Program-made: the position numbers and the translations under genes
Assembly: GCF_007744675.1 (NCBI RefSeq)
Contig: NZ_CP036269.1
Location: 1,069,501-1,133,500 of the forward strand
DNA from: Gimesia alba
Lineage (GTDB): Bacteria; Planctomycetota; Planctomycetia; Planctomycetales; Planctomycetaceae
Direction: 5' to 3'
DNA length: 64,000 nucleotides
In this document: one piece after another, positions 21,401 through 29,187 of the stretch
Layout of the letters: each line of letters begins with the position of its first letter
Position numbering within the stretch: position 1 is the first letter of the stretch
Notes under the pieces: generated by a model
Database searches by the model: none
What the model was told of the DNA's origin: nothing
What the model saw: the letters and a program-made list of their open reading frames with translations, nothing else

Positions 21401-22353
21401 TCTCCACAGGAGAATCGATTCTGAAACAATACCTCGAGGAACAGGCCGAGGCGGAACAGGAGCAGAGTGAAGCGGAAGTCCAGGCTGAATTGACAGCAGA
21501 AGAAAGCGAAACAGTCTCAGAGGATCTTGGATTACTTTCGGAAGACAATTCGGAGCCGGTTGAAATTGAACTGGTTGAAAATGAAGATGCGGACCAGACG
21601 GAACCTGGTTTTAATGCCACGCTCTATCTTGAGATTCGCCCCGAGATTGAAGCGCAGGTAAATCGACTGCGACGAAAAATCAAAATGATGGGCAGCGTCA
21701 ATTCTGACAGTCTGAACGACCTGGATGAGTTGGAATGCCGCTTCGAATATATGAAATCGCAACTGGATGACCTGAACGAAGCGAAATCTTCTCTGGAAGA
21801 AATCATTCGCCGCATCAATGCCGAGAGCAAGCGATTATTCTACGATACGTTTGAAGTGATCCGCGGTCATTTTCAGGAAATCTTTCGAAAGCTGTTTGGA
21901 GGCGGTGAAGCGGATATTATTCTGGAGGATCCGGATGATGTTCTGGAATGTGGAATTGAAATCGTGGCCCGTCCTCCTGGAAAAGAGTTGCGCGGTTTAA
22001 CCCTGTTGAGTGGTGGCGAAAAAACCTTAACCGCGGTGGCGCTCTTGATGTCGATCTTCCGCAGCCGGCCCAGCCCGTTCTGTATTCTGGACGAAGTTGA
22101 TGCGGCGCTGGACGAAGCGAATGTCGAACGTTATGCCGGGCTGATTGATGATTTCAAAGAAACGACACAGTTCATTATGATCACGCATAATAAGCGTTCG
22201 ATGACTGTCGGAAATGTGTTGTATGGCGTTACAATGGAGCAGTCAGGAGTTTCGAAACGGATGTCGGTGCGGTTTGATGACATCAGCGAAGACGGAAACT
22301 TCAAACAGTCGGCGTCTGCCGATGAGTCGGACAGCTCTTCCGAAGCCGCTTAG
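18442..22353 (+). CDS. smc: Chromosome segregation ATPase SMC
   Basis: 1303 residues from ATG 18442 (GTG 18439 adjoins it; AAGG at 18431-18434 precedes). SMC holds sister chromosome arms and compacts DNA with ScpA/ScpB. The head has Walker A GPNGSGKSN near residue 31. The ABC signature LSGGEKTLTA lies near residue 1189 and Walker B ILDEVDAALDE near residue 1213. Between them are two long coiled coils and a hinge at about residues 500-700 (SPWNTIIGSVADLL to FVGAIGGESAIF). The protein is longer than the usual 1150-1200 residues. Part of the excess is a very acidic Glu/Asp segment at about residues 990-1055 in the C-terminal coil, close to the head. Scp genes are not in the window. Confidence 0.95.
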   Translation: MLKSLELFGFKSFADRTIFEFSDGITCVVGPNGSGKSNVVDGIKWVLGDQSPKSLRGKDMTDVIFNGSQGRKPNAYAEATLTFNNKEGFLDIDADEVHIGRRLWKNGDSEYLLNRNPVRLKDIRDLFMGTGAATSAYSIIEQGRVDQILQANAATRRVVFEEASGISRYKSRKVDAERKLERVGQNILRLTDIVDEVEAQLNSTRSQASKAAKYREASTELRKLWMGMAADDWRHLTSQLASLQATIGQYQQRIDELNNEYQTYEEKLSAIDSEVAEFDDQLRSVEKKLASHREGIAGNQTAIEHQLERKHEFEAEIIRLRKQRILMAKRTSEIQQDLQAVENEKVSSESEFQLQREKLEETRSRIAIVTEELNAANAQIQQKQQQVHDLNKESLALDNRLFSIQTQLETYHNSTDKANEKRLQLEARGEEAESALAKCEAQFELAGEKVAAFAQSLSDVDEKQQNLLSEQDQKTQLLSDLREKRSAYQARKSVLEDLERRQEGISIGVKEILNRAQTSNYSPWNTIIGSVADLLDVDLEQAALLEVALGNRSQLLVIREFDPLYQFLKEGKYSISGRVGFITRPHNQTENDQTMSAVNGFSVDGETARTESFSAEQNEDSLDLSAERGVIYRADKLVKPTPENQALAELLLADTWIVDSLETAVNLSRTTGQQCRFVTLQGELIEENQSVFVGAIGGESAIFTRKSELRKLKNDLIRIDRTLNENESALEKLDALLSTVDEERSVCQEQMQIASEALSTEKAAKVAAEHKREQLNEELATVRNDLQDLELHAQKLQTESATVLVEKQETETRLEALQSEIEQDESILLNKQCEVQEMKEQQNARQLELATHEERLTGLTQRFGRLKLEFEQREQQQEESSRRYELSLEKNSQIKLHILNTRAVLDEQFLIQETFLEQARSLAAVRDEKRQLKKQLSAEEAALRKERRELGEKKHEEEFKTRDIEHQISTLAERIEEEYQLSLEEIVSTGESILKQYLEEQAEAEQEQSEAEVQAELTAEESETVSEDLGLLSEDNSEPVEIELVENEDADQTEPGFNATLYLEIRPEIEAQVNRLRRKIKMMGSVNSDSLNDLDELECRFEYMKSQLDDLNEAKSSLEEIIRRINAESKRLFYDTFEVIRGHFQEIFRKLFGGGEADIILEDPDDVLECGIEIVARPPGKELRGLTLLSGGEKTLTAVALLMSIFRSRPSPFCILDEVDAALDEANVERYAGLIDDFKETTQFIMITHNKRSMTVGNVLYGVTMEQSGVSKRMSVRFDDISEDGNFKQSASADESDSSSEAA

Positions 22354-22356
22354 ATA

Positions 22357-22552
22357 GTGTTTCTTAATTCTAATGCCTCTTTGCATATGGAAGGAACCGG
22401 GGCTAACGCCCTTCGGCTAATAAGTCATTCCGGCTGGCAAAGTCGCTAAAAACAAGATCAGCCGCACGGCGTTAGCCGCGGTTTAGGCCGAACTCGGTGA
22501 GGTTACATTCATGAGAATCACACTCAAAACCAATAAATAAACGCAACCTGGC
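22357..22552 (+). repeat. Dispersed palindromic repeat, copy 1
   Basis: This 196-base segment is closely similar, in the same orientation, to 46287-46481. It begins three bases after the smc stop codon and ends before moaC. Both copies contain two inverted arms (AACCGGGGCTAACGCC... and its near-complement, about 40 bases apart) that could fold into a long hairpin. The last 34 bases of high identity (22509-22542) match copy 2 exactly and contain ATG to TAA for nine codons. No transposase is present, so a non-mobile or MITE-like element is likely. Confidence 0.85.
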
Positions 22553-22622
22553 CGCAGCTTGATTCTGCGGTGGTGAAGCTCCTGTTGACGACCCTATTTC
22601 AGCGATCCGATTGAGGTACCCC

Positions 22623-23102
22623 ATGTCTGATTTGACCCATTTTGATGAAGAAGGCGCCAGCCGCATGGTGGATGTGGGGGGCAAAGAAATCACTGCGCGA
22701 CTGGCGGTTGCGGAGTCCTTTGTCACGATGAAAGCGGAAACCCGCAAGCTGATTCTGGATCGTGCGATCTCGAAAGGGGATGTGCTGGAAATCGCCCGGA
22801 TTGCCGGCATCATGGCAACAAAAAAAACATCCGAATTGATTCCCCTGTGTCATCCACTCAGTATTAATAGTGTGCGTCTCGATTTTGAACCGCTGGATGA
22901 AACGAGATTTCGAATCGAAGCCACAGTCAAAGTCGATGGCAAGACCGGCGTGGAGATGGAAGCGCTGACCGCTGTCAGTGTGGCTGCCTTGACGATTTAT
23001 GATATGTGTAAAGCCGTCGATCGGGGAATGAGTCTGGGTCCCACTCAGCTCGTCGAAAAATCAGGCGGAAAAAGCGGGCATTATCTCAGAAAATCAGACT
23101 GA
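22623..23102 (+). CDS. moaC: Cyclic pyranopterin monophosphate synthase MoaC
   Basis: 159 residues from ATG 22623; an in-frame TTG at 22611 would add four. MoaC converts the MoaA product to cyclic pyranopterin monophosphate, the second part of the first step of molybdenum cofactor synthesis, in the cytoplasm. Diagnostic blocks are [47 protein letters not shown] and [20 protein letters not shown] followed by CKAVDRGM. The catalytic Lys/Asp pattern (Lys in KKTSELIP, Asp and Lys in YDMCKAVD) is present. Length matches the family. No other mo-genes are nearby, so moaC stands alone here, placed directly after the palindromic repeat. Confidence 0.95.
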   Translation: MSDLTHFDEEGASRMVDVGGKEITARLAVAESFVTMKAETRKLILDRAISKGDVLEIARIAGIMATKKTSELIPLCHPLSINSVRLDFEPLDETRFRIEATVKVDGKTGVEMEALTAVSVAALTIYDMCKAVDRGMSLGPTQLVEKSGGKSGHYLRKSD

Positions 23103-23116
23103 TTTTTGAGCATCGG

Positions 23117-23172
23117 GGCGATTACCCGATTCGATTTCCAATCGAGAACCGCTGATTTGTTCGGGTAATGCC
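23117..23172 (+). other. Branched hairpin after moaC
   Basis: Outer arms ATTACCCGA (23121-23129) and TCGGGTAAT (23161-23169) pair perfectly and extend by GGC/GCC with one bulge. Inside, TCGAT and ATCGA (23131-23145) form a small second stem. No T-run follows. It may protect the moaC message end or act in the leader of the next gene. Confidence 0.4.
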
Positions 23173-23359
23173 GGAAAGATGAATTTCGCTCGATGAAATC
23201 ATACACGGAAGCCCTGTTTGCATTCCTATCTGTGAGGAGAATGCTTACAATGGCTCCGCATACTGATCTGAAATGAGGGGTCATATGTTCCGTGTTTAAT
23301 CATAACCGACCGCCAGACAAAAAGCTGGAAAATCGATTCGATATTGTGGTGAGGCTGTA

Positions 23360-24352
23360 ATGGGGGACCATCTTACGACACATGACCTGTTGGCACGTGT
23401 CGAAGAGTTAATTGGCGGTGAGCTGGAACAGGCAGAACGTGTTTTTTTGAGCGAAGTCAGCTCGAAACACCCTTATGTTCATGATGTTTTGCAGCATATT
23501 ACCCGTTTTCAGGGAAAACGGCTGCGTCCCATTCTGTTGCTGCTTTCCGCTGCAGCCACGGGGGGCATCAAAGAGAGTCACTATGTACTGGCCTCTGTTG
23601 TTGAGATGATTCATCTGGCCACGCTGGTGCATGATGATGTTCTGGATGACGCGCTCATCCGCCGTCATGTTGCGACTGTCAACTCACGCTGGAATAATGA
23701 AACCAGTGTTCTGGTCGGAGACTTTTTATTCACACACGCTTTTCATTTGAGTGCCAGTCTGGGTGATGCCCGCGCCTGCCGTCTGATTGGTCGTGCCACG
23801 AATCTGGTTTGTGAAGGCGAACTGGCCCAGATCTATGAGCGGGGAAATCTGAGTCTTTCCGAAGAGCAGTACCTGCAGATCATCAATGGGAAAACAGCCG
23901 AGTTGTGTGCCATCAGTACTGAGCTCGGAGCCCTGTATGCGGACGCGGATGAGCAAATTGTCGAAGCCCTGGAAGATTATGGTCGTGCGCTTGGCGTGGC
24001 TTTCCAGATTACCGACGATTTGCTGGATTTGCTGGGCGATGAAGCACAAATGGGAAAATCGCTGGGTTCCGATCTGCAAAAAGAGAAACTGACTCTGCCT
24101 TTGATTCGGTTGCTGGATCAAAGCAGTCCGGAGGACCAGGCTACGATTCAGGAAATCCTGTCACAGCCAGATCAAGAGACCAAATCACGTCTGGCTCAAT
24201 TCATTAAAAACAGTGATGCCATCGAGTACGCCGCGAATCGGGCGCGTGACTTCGCAAAACAGGCCCGGGAATCGCTCAAATTTTGTCCCCCATCACCGGC
24301 CAGACAGATTCTTGAGGAACTGACAGAATTTGCGATCCAGAGAACGATCTAA
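23360..24352 (+). CDS. Polyprenyl diphosphate synthase (IspB/octaprenyl type)
   Basis: 330 residues. It elongates allylic diphosphates with isopentenyl diphosphate to a long-chain prenyl diphosphate, used for quinones. The first aspartate-rich motif is LVHDDVLDDA near residue 93, followed by RRHVATVN. The second is FQITDDLLDLLGD near residue 217. The block GKRLRPILLLLSAAA near residue 53 and KEKLTLPLIRLL near residue 239 are typical of the trans-prenyltransferase family. Length suits hepta- to decaprenyl synthases rather than farnesyl synthase (about 300), but chain length cannot be read safely. GAGG lies six bases before the ATG. Confidence 0.9.
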   Translation: MGDHLTTHDLLARVEELIGGELEQAERVFLSEVSSKHPYVHDVLQHITRFQGKRLRPILLLLSAAATGGIKESHYVLASVVEMIHLATLVHDDVLDDALIRRHVATVNSRWNNETSVLVGDFLFTHAFHLSASLGDARACRLIGRATNLVCEGELAQIYERGNLSLSEEQYLQIINGKTAELCAISTELGALYADADEQIVEALEDYGRALGVAFQITDDLLDLLGDEAQMGKSLGSDLQKEKLTLPLIRLLDQSSPEDQATIQEILSQPDQETKSRLAQFIKNSDAIEYAANRARDFAKQARESLKFCPPSPARQILEELTEFAIQRTI

Positions 24353-24460
24353 TATGATACAGGAAGCGTGCGAACAGAGGTTGGCATGCTGCGGTCGTGG
24401 TGAGAAGGGCGTCTCTTAATATAATGCTGCTATTTATCGGGTAAAAGAGGCCAGAGAACA

Positions 24461-26206
24461 TTGTTTAGCAATCCAATATTCATTCGGGAAGCATTGACTT
24501 CACCCCGCCAGATTCGCCACTACCTGATTCGTTCCGGTTATGTTGCTGCGATCTTTATTTTGATCTTCACCGCCGGCCAAACGATTCTGGGGACTCAACA
24601 GATCCAGACCACCACGATCGGAGAATTTGCCCGTCTGGGGAATCTGATCTTTCAGATGATTGCCTTCCTGCAACTGCTGCTGGTCCTGTTTTTTACGCTT
24701 TTGTTTTCCGCGGGCAGTATCGCTCAGGAAAAAGACCGCGGTACTTTGATCCTGCTCTTAATGACCGAGCTCAAAGACCGTGAGTTGGTCAGCGGCAAAA
24801 CCCAGTCCAGTCTGCTGGTGGTTTACGTGCTGCTGGCTGCTTCGATTCCGGTGTTTGTATTTCTCTACCTGCTGGGGGGAATTGAATTATCCCAGATTCT
24901 CTGGATGGAACTTTTATGTCTGATGACTGTTTTTGCGACGGGGAGCTGGGCTGGTCTGGTGGCATTCTGGCGCGAAAAAACATTTCAGACGCTGGCGATC
25001 AGTGTATTGGGAATGGTGGTTTTTCTGGGAGTGGTCGAGCTGATCGTGAGTCTGCTGGGAGCACAGTCAGCGGTGCGGCCCTGGATTGCAGGCCTGGACC
25101 CGTTTCGTACCTTGTATGAAATCTTAAACCCGCTCTCATTGAATACGGGATTGCAACCCGTTTCAATCAGCGCCTGGCCTTCCTTGATCAGTCTGTTTGT
25201 GCTGGGGATCGCTCTCAAAGCGTATACGGTTCTCAGACTGCGGGTCTGGAATCCCTCACGCTCTGTCTATAAAGCGACGCCCAAGGAAGAAAACGAAGAA
25301 GAAGTCATCACGAAAGAGCAGGCGCGAACCATCTGGCCCAATCCTGTGATCTGGCGCGAGATCATGACCAAGGCTTACGGGCGAAAGATCTTTGTGATCA
25401 AGCTGGCCTATTTTCTGCTGGCCGGTTTCACGCTTTGGGCCGCCGTCACGTCGGACGCGGTCGCTGAAGGGACATTGTATTTAGGCGTGATTCCTCCCCA
25501 GGGGCTGGCTTTTGCAGGGATTGCCTGGCTGAGCCTGGTGCTGGCAAACACGCAGGCCGTGACGTCCATCACATCAGAAAAAGACAGCAAAACGCTGGAA
25601 CTGTTATTAGTAACCGATATTTCTGCCAGGGAATTTGTACTCGGAAAATTAGGGGGCATTTTCTATAACAGTAAAGAAGTGATTTTGATCCCGATTTTGA
25701 TTCTGTTGTATCTGGTCAGCCAGGGCGTTTTTTCCACAGAAGGCTTTCTCTGTGCTCTGATTGGTTTCATCGCCCTGATGATATTTGCCGTCGTGCTAGG
25801 TCTGCATATGGGGCTGACCTATGACAATAGCCGTTCGGCGATCGGAGGCAGTTTGGGCACGATGTTTTTCCTGTTTATCGGGATTGGCATTTTCATGATT
25901 CTGCTGGTGCAGGCACGATCTTCATTTGCACTCCAACTGCAAAGCTTTCTGGTGTTTATCGTCGTGGGGAGTGCGGCCCTGCATTCGGCTTTGACGCATC
26001 GTAATCCCTCGCGGGCGCTGGCGATTTCGGCCTGGTTACTCCCGTTTCTGACCTTTTATGCGATTACATCGTTTTTACTGGGAGGAACTCTGGGAGTTTT
26101 GATTACGATTCTGTTTGCGTATGGGCTTCCTGTGCTTGCTATGTATATTCCGGCAGTATCCGAGTTTGATGTTGCTCTGGGAAAAACCACTTTTGATAAA
26201 GGATAG
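24461..26206 (+). CDS. ABC-2 type transporter permease, internally duplicated
   Basis: 581 residues from TTG 24461, with AAAGAGG ten bases upstream; the start FSNPIFIREALTSPRQIR is typical of related proteins. About twelve hydrophobic segments are visible. The two halves share a cytoplasmic motif: QEKDRGTLILLLMTELKDR near residue 90 and SEKDSKTLELLLVTDISAR near residue 373, both followed by a GK. This means two ABC-2 permease modules are fused. The export substrate is unknown. No ATP-binding subunit gene adjoins it, so the partner must be encoded elsewhere. The downstream CorC-like gene starts 17 bases after its stop, suggesting one transcript. Confidence 0.82.
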   Translation: MFSNPIFIREALTSPRQIRHYLIRSGYVAAIFILIFTAGQTILGTQQIQTTTIGEFARLGNLIFQMIAFLQLLLVLFFTLLFSAGSIAQEKDRGTLILLLMTELKDRELVSGKTQSSLLVVYVLLAASIPVFVFLYLLGGIELSQILWMELLCLMTVFATGSWAGLVAFWREKTFQTLAISVLGMVVFLGVVELIVSLLGAQSAVRPWIAGLDPFRTLYEILNPLSLNTGLQPVSISAWPSLISLFVLGIALKAYTVLRLRVWNPSRSVYKATPKEENEEEVITKEQARTIWPNPVIWREIMTKAYGRKIFVIKLAYFLLAGFTLWAAVTSDAVAEGTLYLGVIPPQGLAFAGIAWLSLVLANTQAVTSITSEKDSKTLELLLVTDISAREFVLGKLGGIFYNSKEVILIPILILLYLVSQGVFSTEGFLCALIGFIALMIFAVVLGLHMGLTYDNSRSAIGGSLGTMFFLFIGIGIFMILLVQARSSFALQLQSFLVFIVVGSAALHSALTHRNPSRALAISAWLLPFLTFYAITSFLLGGTLGVLITILFAYGLPVLAMYIPAVSEFDVALGKTTFDKG

Positions 26207-26223
26207 AGTGGCGGCCCCGATTC

Positions 26224-27528
26224 ATGATGATCGCATTTATTGATTCCGTCGCAATTTGGTTTCCAGGATCACTGGCGTTATTCGCTTTGATTTGTGCTTC
26301 CGGTTTCTTTTCAGGGAGCGAGACGGCCATCTTTTATCTTTCGCGGGGAGAGCTCCGGCAGTTCAGTAAAGGCAAACCCAGCGAACAAATTGTGGCGGCA
26401 CTGGCCGCGGATGCAGACCGGTTACTGACGGCGGTTCTGTTCTGGAACCTGTTAATCAATCTGTCTTATTTCGCAGTCGCAGGGGTGATCGCCAAAAAGT
26501 TGGCCGATGCCGGGATGACCGCGGGCGCCGGCTTTTTTACCGTTGGGAGCCTGCTGGCGATTATCCTGTTCGGCGAAGTGCTCCCGAAGAGTCTCTCGAT
26601 TGTCTTCCGTCGAAAAATTGCAATCATGGTGAGTTGGCCGCTGGCGGTTTCGGTGCGGGTTCTGGATCCGGTGATTCCGTTGCTGCAAAATATCAGTCGC
26701 ATGATGCGGCGGACATTCTGGCCGCAGATTCAGAAAGAATCGTATTTGCATTCGGAAGACCTCGAACGGGCCGTGGATGCGTCGGGTGCCAGTGAAGAGG
26801 TAATTCGTCACGAACGACAGATTCTGCATAACATTCTGGATCTTTCCGAAATGCTGGTGGAAGAGGCAATGCGTCCCCGGGGGACCTATCTCACGTTTAA
26901 TATGCCTTTAAAGCTGGAAGATCTGACGAAAATTACCCCGAATACTGATTACATCATCTTGCGTAAACGTGAGAACGATTCAGATGAAATCGACCGGATT
27001 ATCTCGCTGACGGAATTATCTTCGTTTTCCGAAAAAACGTTGAATCAAAAATCGAAGCGGGTGATTCATGTTCCCTGGTGTGCGAATCTGTCTGATGTCT
27101 TTTCCCGATTCCAGCTGGAAGACTGCCAGTTTGCTTCTGTGGTGGATGAATATGGTGAGACGATCGGCATTGTCTCGCACGATGATATCATTGATACCAT
27201 CCTTTCGCCTGAACCAAGCCGGGCCAAACGCATCTTGCGACGGGAGCCGGTTCGCGAAGTGGAACCCGGCGTCTATCATGTCGAGGGGATCACAACGCTC
27301 CGCTATCTGTGCCGCAAATTGCAGCAGGATTATGAAATTGCAGATGACGGCTTATTAACGGTCTCCGGGATGTTCCATGAAAAGCTGGAACACATTCCTG
27401 AAGTGGGGGACGTCTGCGACTGGCAGGGCTTTCAGTTGAAAGTCATCGAAGTTCGCAAGCTGGGGCACTTGATTGCAGAGCTTCGCAAGATGGAGCCGAC
27501 GGACGAAGTGCCGGCCGATGAAGAGTAA
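26224..27528 (+). CDS. CNNM/CorC-HlyC family membrane protein with CBS domains
   Basis: 434 residues. The N-terminal DUF21 (CNNM) transmembrane domain has the signature SGFFSGSETAIFYLSR near residue 26 and FGEVLPKSLSI near residue 117. A CBS pair follows (about residues 200-340; SVVDEYGETIGIVSHDDIID). The C-terminal CorC_HlyC transporter-associated domain is at about 345-425 (YHVEGITTLRYLCRKL, GFQLKVIEVRKLGHLI). Family members are linked to magnesium efflux or homeostasis; the old hemolysin name does not imply toxicity. ATG codons at 26224 and 26227 both fit. It is coupled to the upstream ABC-2 permease gene. Confidence 0.9.
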   Translation: MMIAFIDSVAIWFPGSLALFALICASGFFSGSETAIFYLSRGELRQFSKGKPSEQIVAALAADADRLLTAVLFWNLLINLSYFAVAGVIAKKLADAGMTAGAGFFTVGSLLAIILFGEVLPKSLSIVFRRKIAIMVSWPLAVSVRVLDPVIPLLQNISRMMRRTFWPQIQKESYLHSEDLERAVDASGASEEVIRHERQILHNILDLSEMLVEEAMRPRGTYLTFNMPLKLEDLTKITPNTDYIILRKRENDSDEIDRIISLTELSSFSEKTLNQKSKRVIHVPWCANLSDVFSRFQLEDCQFASVVDEYGETIGIVSHDDIIDTILSPEPSRAKRILRREPVREVEPGVYHVEGITTLRYLCRKLQQDYEIADDGLLTVSGMFHEKLEHIPEVGDVCDWQGFQLKVIEVRKLGHLIAELRKMEPTDEVPADEE

Positions 27529-27558
27529 TTCAGCAGATCGATGTTGAGACTGTATCAG

Positions 27559-27810
27559 CTATCTGCGCCGCTGTGAGAGCAGGGTGTTAAACAGGCTTTC
27601 TGCCGTCTCGAAGACTTTGACATTTGCGGCAATCTGGTGCTTGAGCAGCGGGAGTTCTGCGATGCCGCTATCGATCAGCGGGCTGCTTTCTCCGGTTTCG
27701 CTTTCAATTCCGTACGAGACATTCTCTGCAATTTCAGCGACGCGTTGACTGGTGCGGTCAATGCTGGAGAGCGCCGTATTCATTGCAGAAGTGACAGAAG
27801 AAATTGCCAT
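27559..27810 (-). CDS. Small flagellar rod-like protein (terminal helices only)
   Basis: 83 residues from ATG 27810, with GGAG about seven bases upstream; an earlier start at 27879 would add a hydrophobic stretch without a ribosome site. The N-terminus (MAISSVTSAMNTALSSIDRT, VAEIAENVS) follows the flagellar rod N-terminal helix pattern, in which LDVIANNIAN is usual. The C-terminus (AANVKVFETAESLFNTLL) follows the rod/hook C-terminal pattern (YEANVKVxxTADxMLxTLL). The intervening beta domain of FlgB/FlgC/FlgF/FlgG is missing and only about 20 residues join the helices. No flagellar gene is within 30 kb. The assignment rests on these two short segments. It could be a FlgC-like minimal axial protein or an unrelated coiled coil. 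Confidence 0.6.
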   Translation of the reverse strand: MAISSVTSAMNTALSSIDRTSQRVAEIAENVSYGIESETGESSPLIDSGIAELPLLKHQIAANVKVFETAESLFNTLLSQRRR

Positions 27811-28037
27811 AAGAGGCTCCGGAGACTGAATCGTATCATAGCTGTTGAACAGAATCAGGTAGGCTGCAGGGAAAACCATTCAATGCATGATCGCTTTCCC
27901 TCTTAACTATATACCATATCATCGGAACTCTGGTCGGCAGGAATCAGAACGGGGCGCCGCACAAACAGGCAGACACGAAAATCATTCAGACCATGGCGAT
28001 TGTGCCGGTTATGGGGAGTGTCGCGATCAAAACGAAT

Positions 28038-29069
28038 TTACTTCTTCCACATCCCGGACATCAGATAAAAGGCGATGATGGGGACGGCGAGTGTGGTCAG
28101 CATGAAATGCCAGGGCCACGTCTGTGGGAAGACAAAGTTTTTCAGAACAAACTGGTCGATTAAGATCGCACCACAAAATGCCCAGCCGCTGAAAATGAAA
28201 GCGAGCATTTTCTTTTCTTTCAGCTCTTCAGGGGAAAGCTGGGCAGGACCGCGGGCTGGTTTCTTTTTCTCGACTTTTTTAGCAGGTTTGGTCTCTTTTT
28301 TCGATTTGGTTTTTGTGGAAACTTCTTCAGAAGGATCTTCTTCAACCTCTTCTGCAGCCGCATAAAATTGTTTGATTCCGGTATTGATAGAGCGGGGCAT
28401 GGCCAGCACCCAACGGGAAGGAACCTGATATCGCATGCGCAGGTCGTCTTCCAATTCATGCGTCGGTTGATCTGCACAGGCGACTAGCAGGACATCGTCA
28501 TCAATGAAGAGAGGCAGAATCGTATTGCGTTTGGCCACGTGTTCCGGAAGCTGAAGTAGAATACTGTGGTCAGGTACCGTTTCTTCCAGATCGATATAAG
28601 GCATCCCCTTAGAACGGGCCATGGCCTGAGTCGCCGTTTCCGCATTGACGAATCGCATTTGGACGGCGGCATCTCTCATGGACAATCCACGCTGATCCGC
28701 AAATTGCTTCAATTCCGCAGCCTGATCTTTTGTGATATGTCCCTGTTCTACCAGGATCTGTTCGACTGATTGCGGGCCGGTCTGTTCATCCTCGTCGAAC
28801 TCTCGCCCCAGGCTTTCATCGTATTCTCGTTTTCGTTCCGGATCGGTTAAACAGAGCATGGCTTTCGCCAGTTCGTTTAACAGCTCTTGAGACTCATTCG
28901 AGTATTTTCCGGACGCATACTTGCGAACATGCGCGTTTAATTTTTTATAATGTGCTCGAATCTTTTCTTCATCGTCTTCGAATTTGACCAATCGCAGTAA
29001 GTCATAATGATGTGGAGGGCGATCCCCTTCCGGAATTCCCAGCCAATCCTTGTAGACATCTATTGCCAC
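28038..29069 (-). CDS. Membrane J-like/MshEN-domain protein
   Basis: 343 residues. The start MAIDVYKDWLGIPEGDRPP and the following helices to about residue 85 (EKIRAHYKKLNAHVRKYA, LTDPERKREYDESLG) form a J-like domain, but the HPD motif that stimulates Hsp70 is absent. At about 100-230 lies a MshEN/type II secretion E N-terminal-like domain (EQILVEQGHITKDQAAEL, YIDLEETVPDHSILLQLPE), a fold that can bind cyclic-di-GMP in some proteins. A Lys/Glu-rich linker (about 235-285) leads to two membrane helices at the C-terminus. It lies 118 bases downstream of the Hsp70 gene on the same strand, so the two probably work together. A membrane-tethered co-chaperone or sensor is inferred. Confidence 0.75.
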   Translation of the reverse strand: MAIDVYKDWLGIPEGDRPPHHYDLLRLVKFEDDEEKIRAHYKKLNAHVRKYASGKYSNESQELLNELAKAMLCLTDPERKREYDESLGREFDEDEQTGPQSVEQILVEQGHITKDQAAELKQFADQRGLSMRDAAVQMRFVNAETATQAMARSKGMPYIDLEETVPDHSILLQLPEHVAKRNTILPLFIDDDVLLVACADQPTHELEDDLRMRYQVPSRWVLAMPRSINTGIKQFYAAAEEVEEDPSEEVSTKTKSKKETKPAKKVEKKKPARGPAQLSPEELKEKKMLAFIFSGWAFCGAILIDQFVLKNFVFPQTWPWHFMLTTLAVPIIAFYLMSGMWKK

Positions 29070-29187
29070 CTCAGAGGACTCCTTGCTCTTAGATCAAAAA
29101 CGACGTGTTCGATATCAGTTAGACATTACAAATAACAAGCATTTAGAAAGATCAGGTATAGCGTCTGGTCCATGATCCAACGGGACC

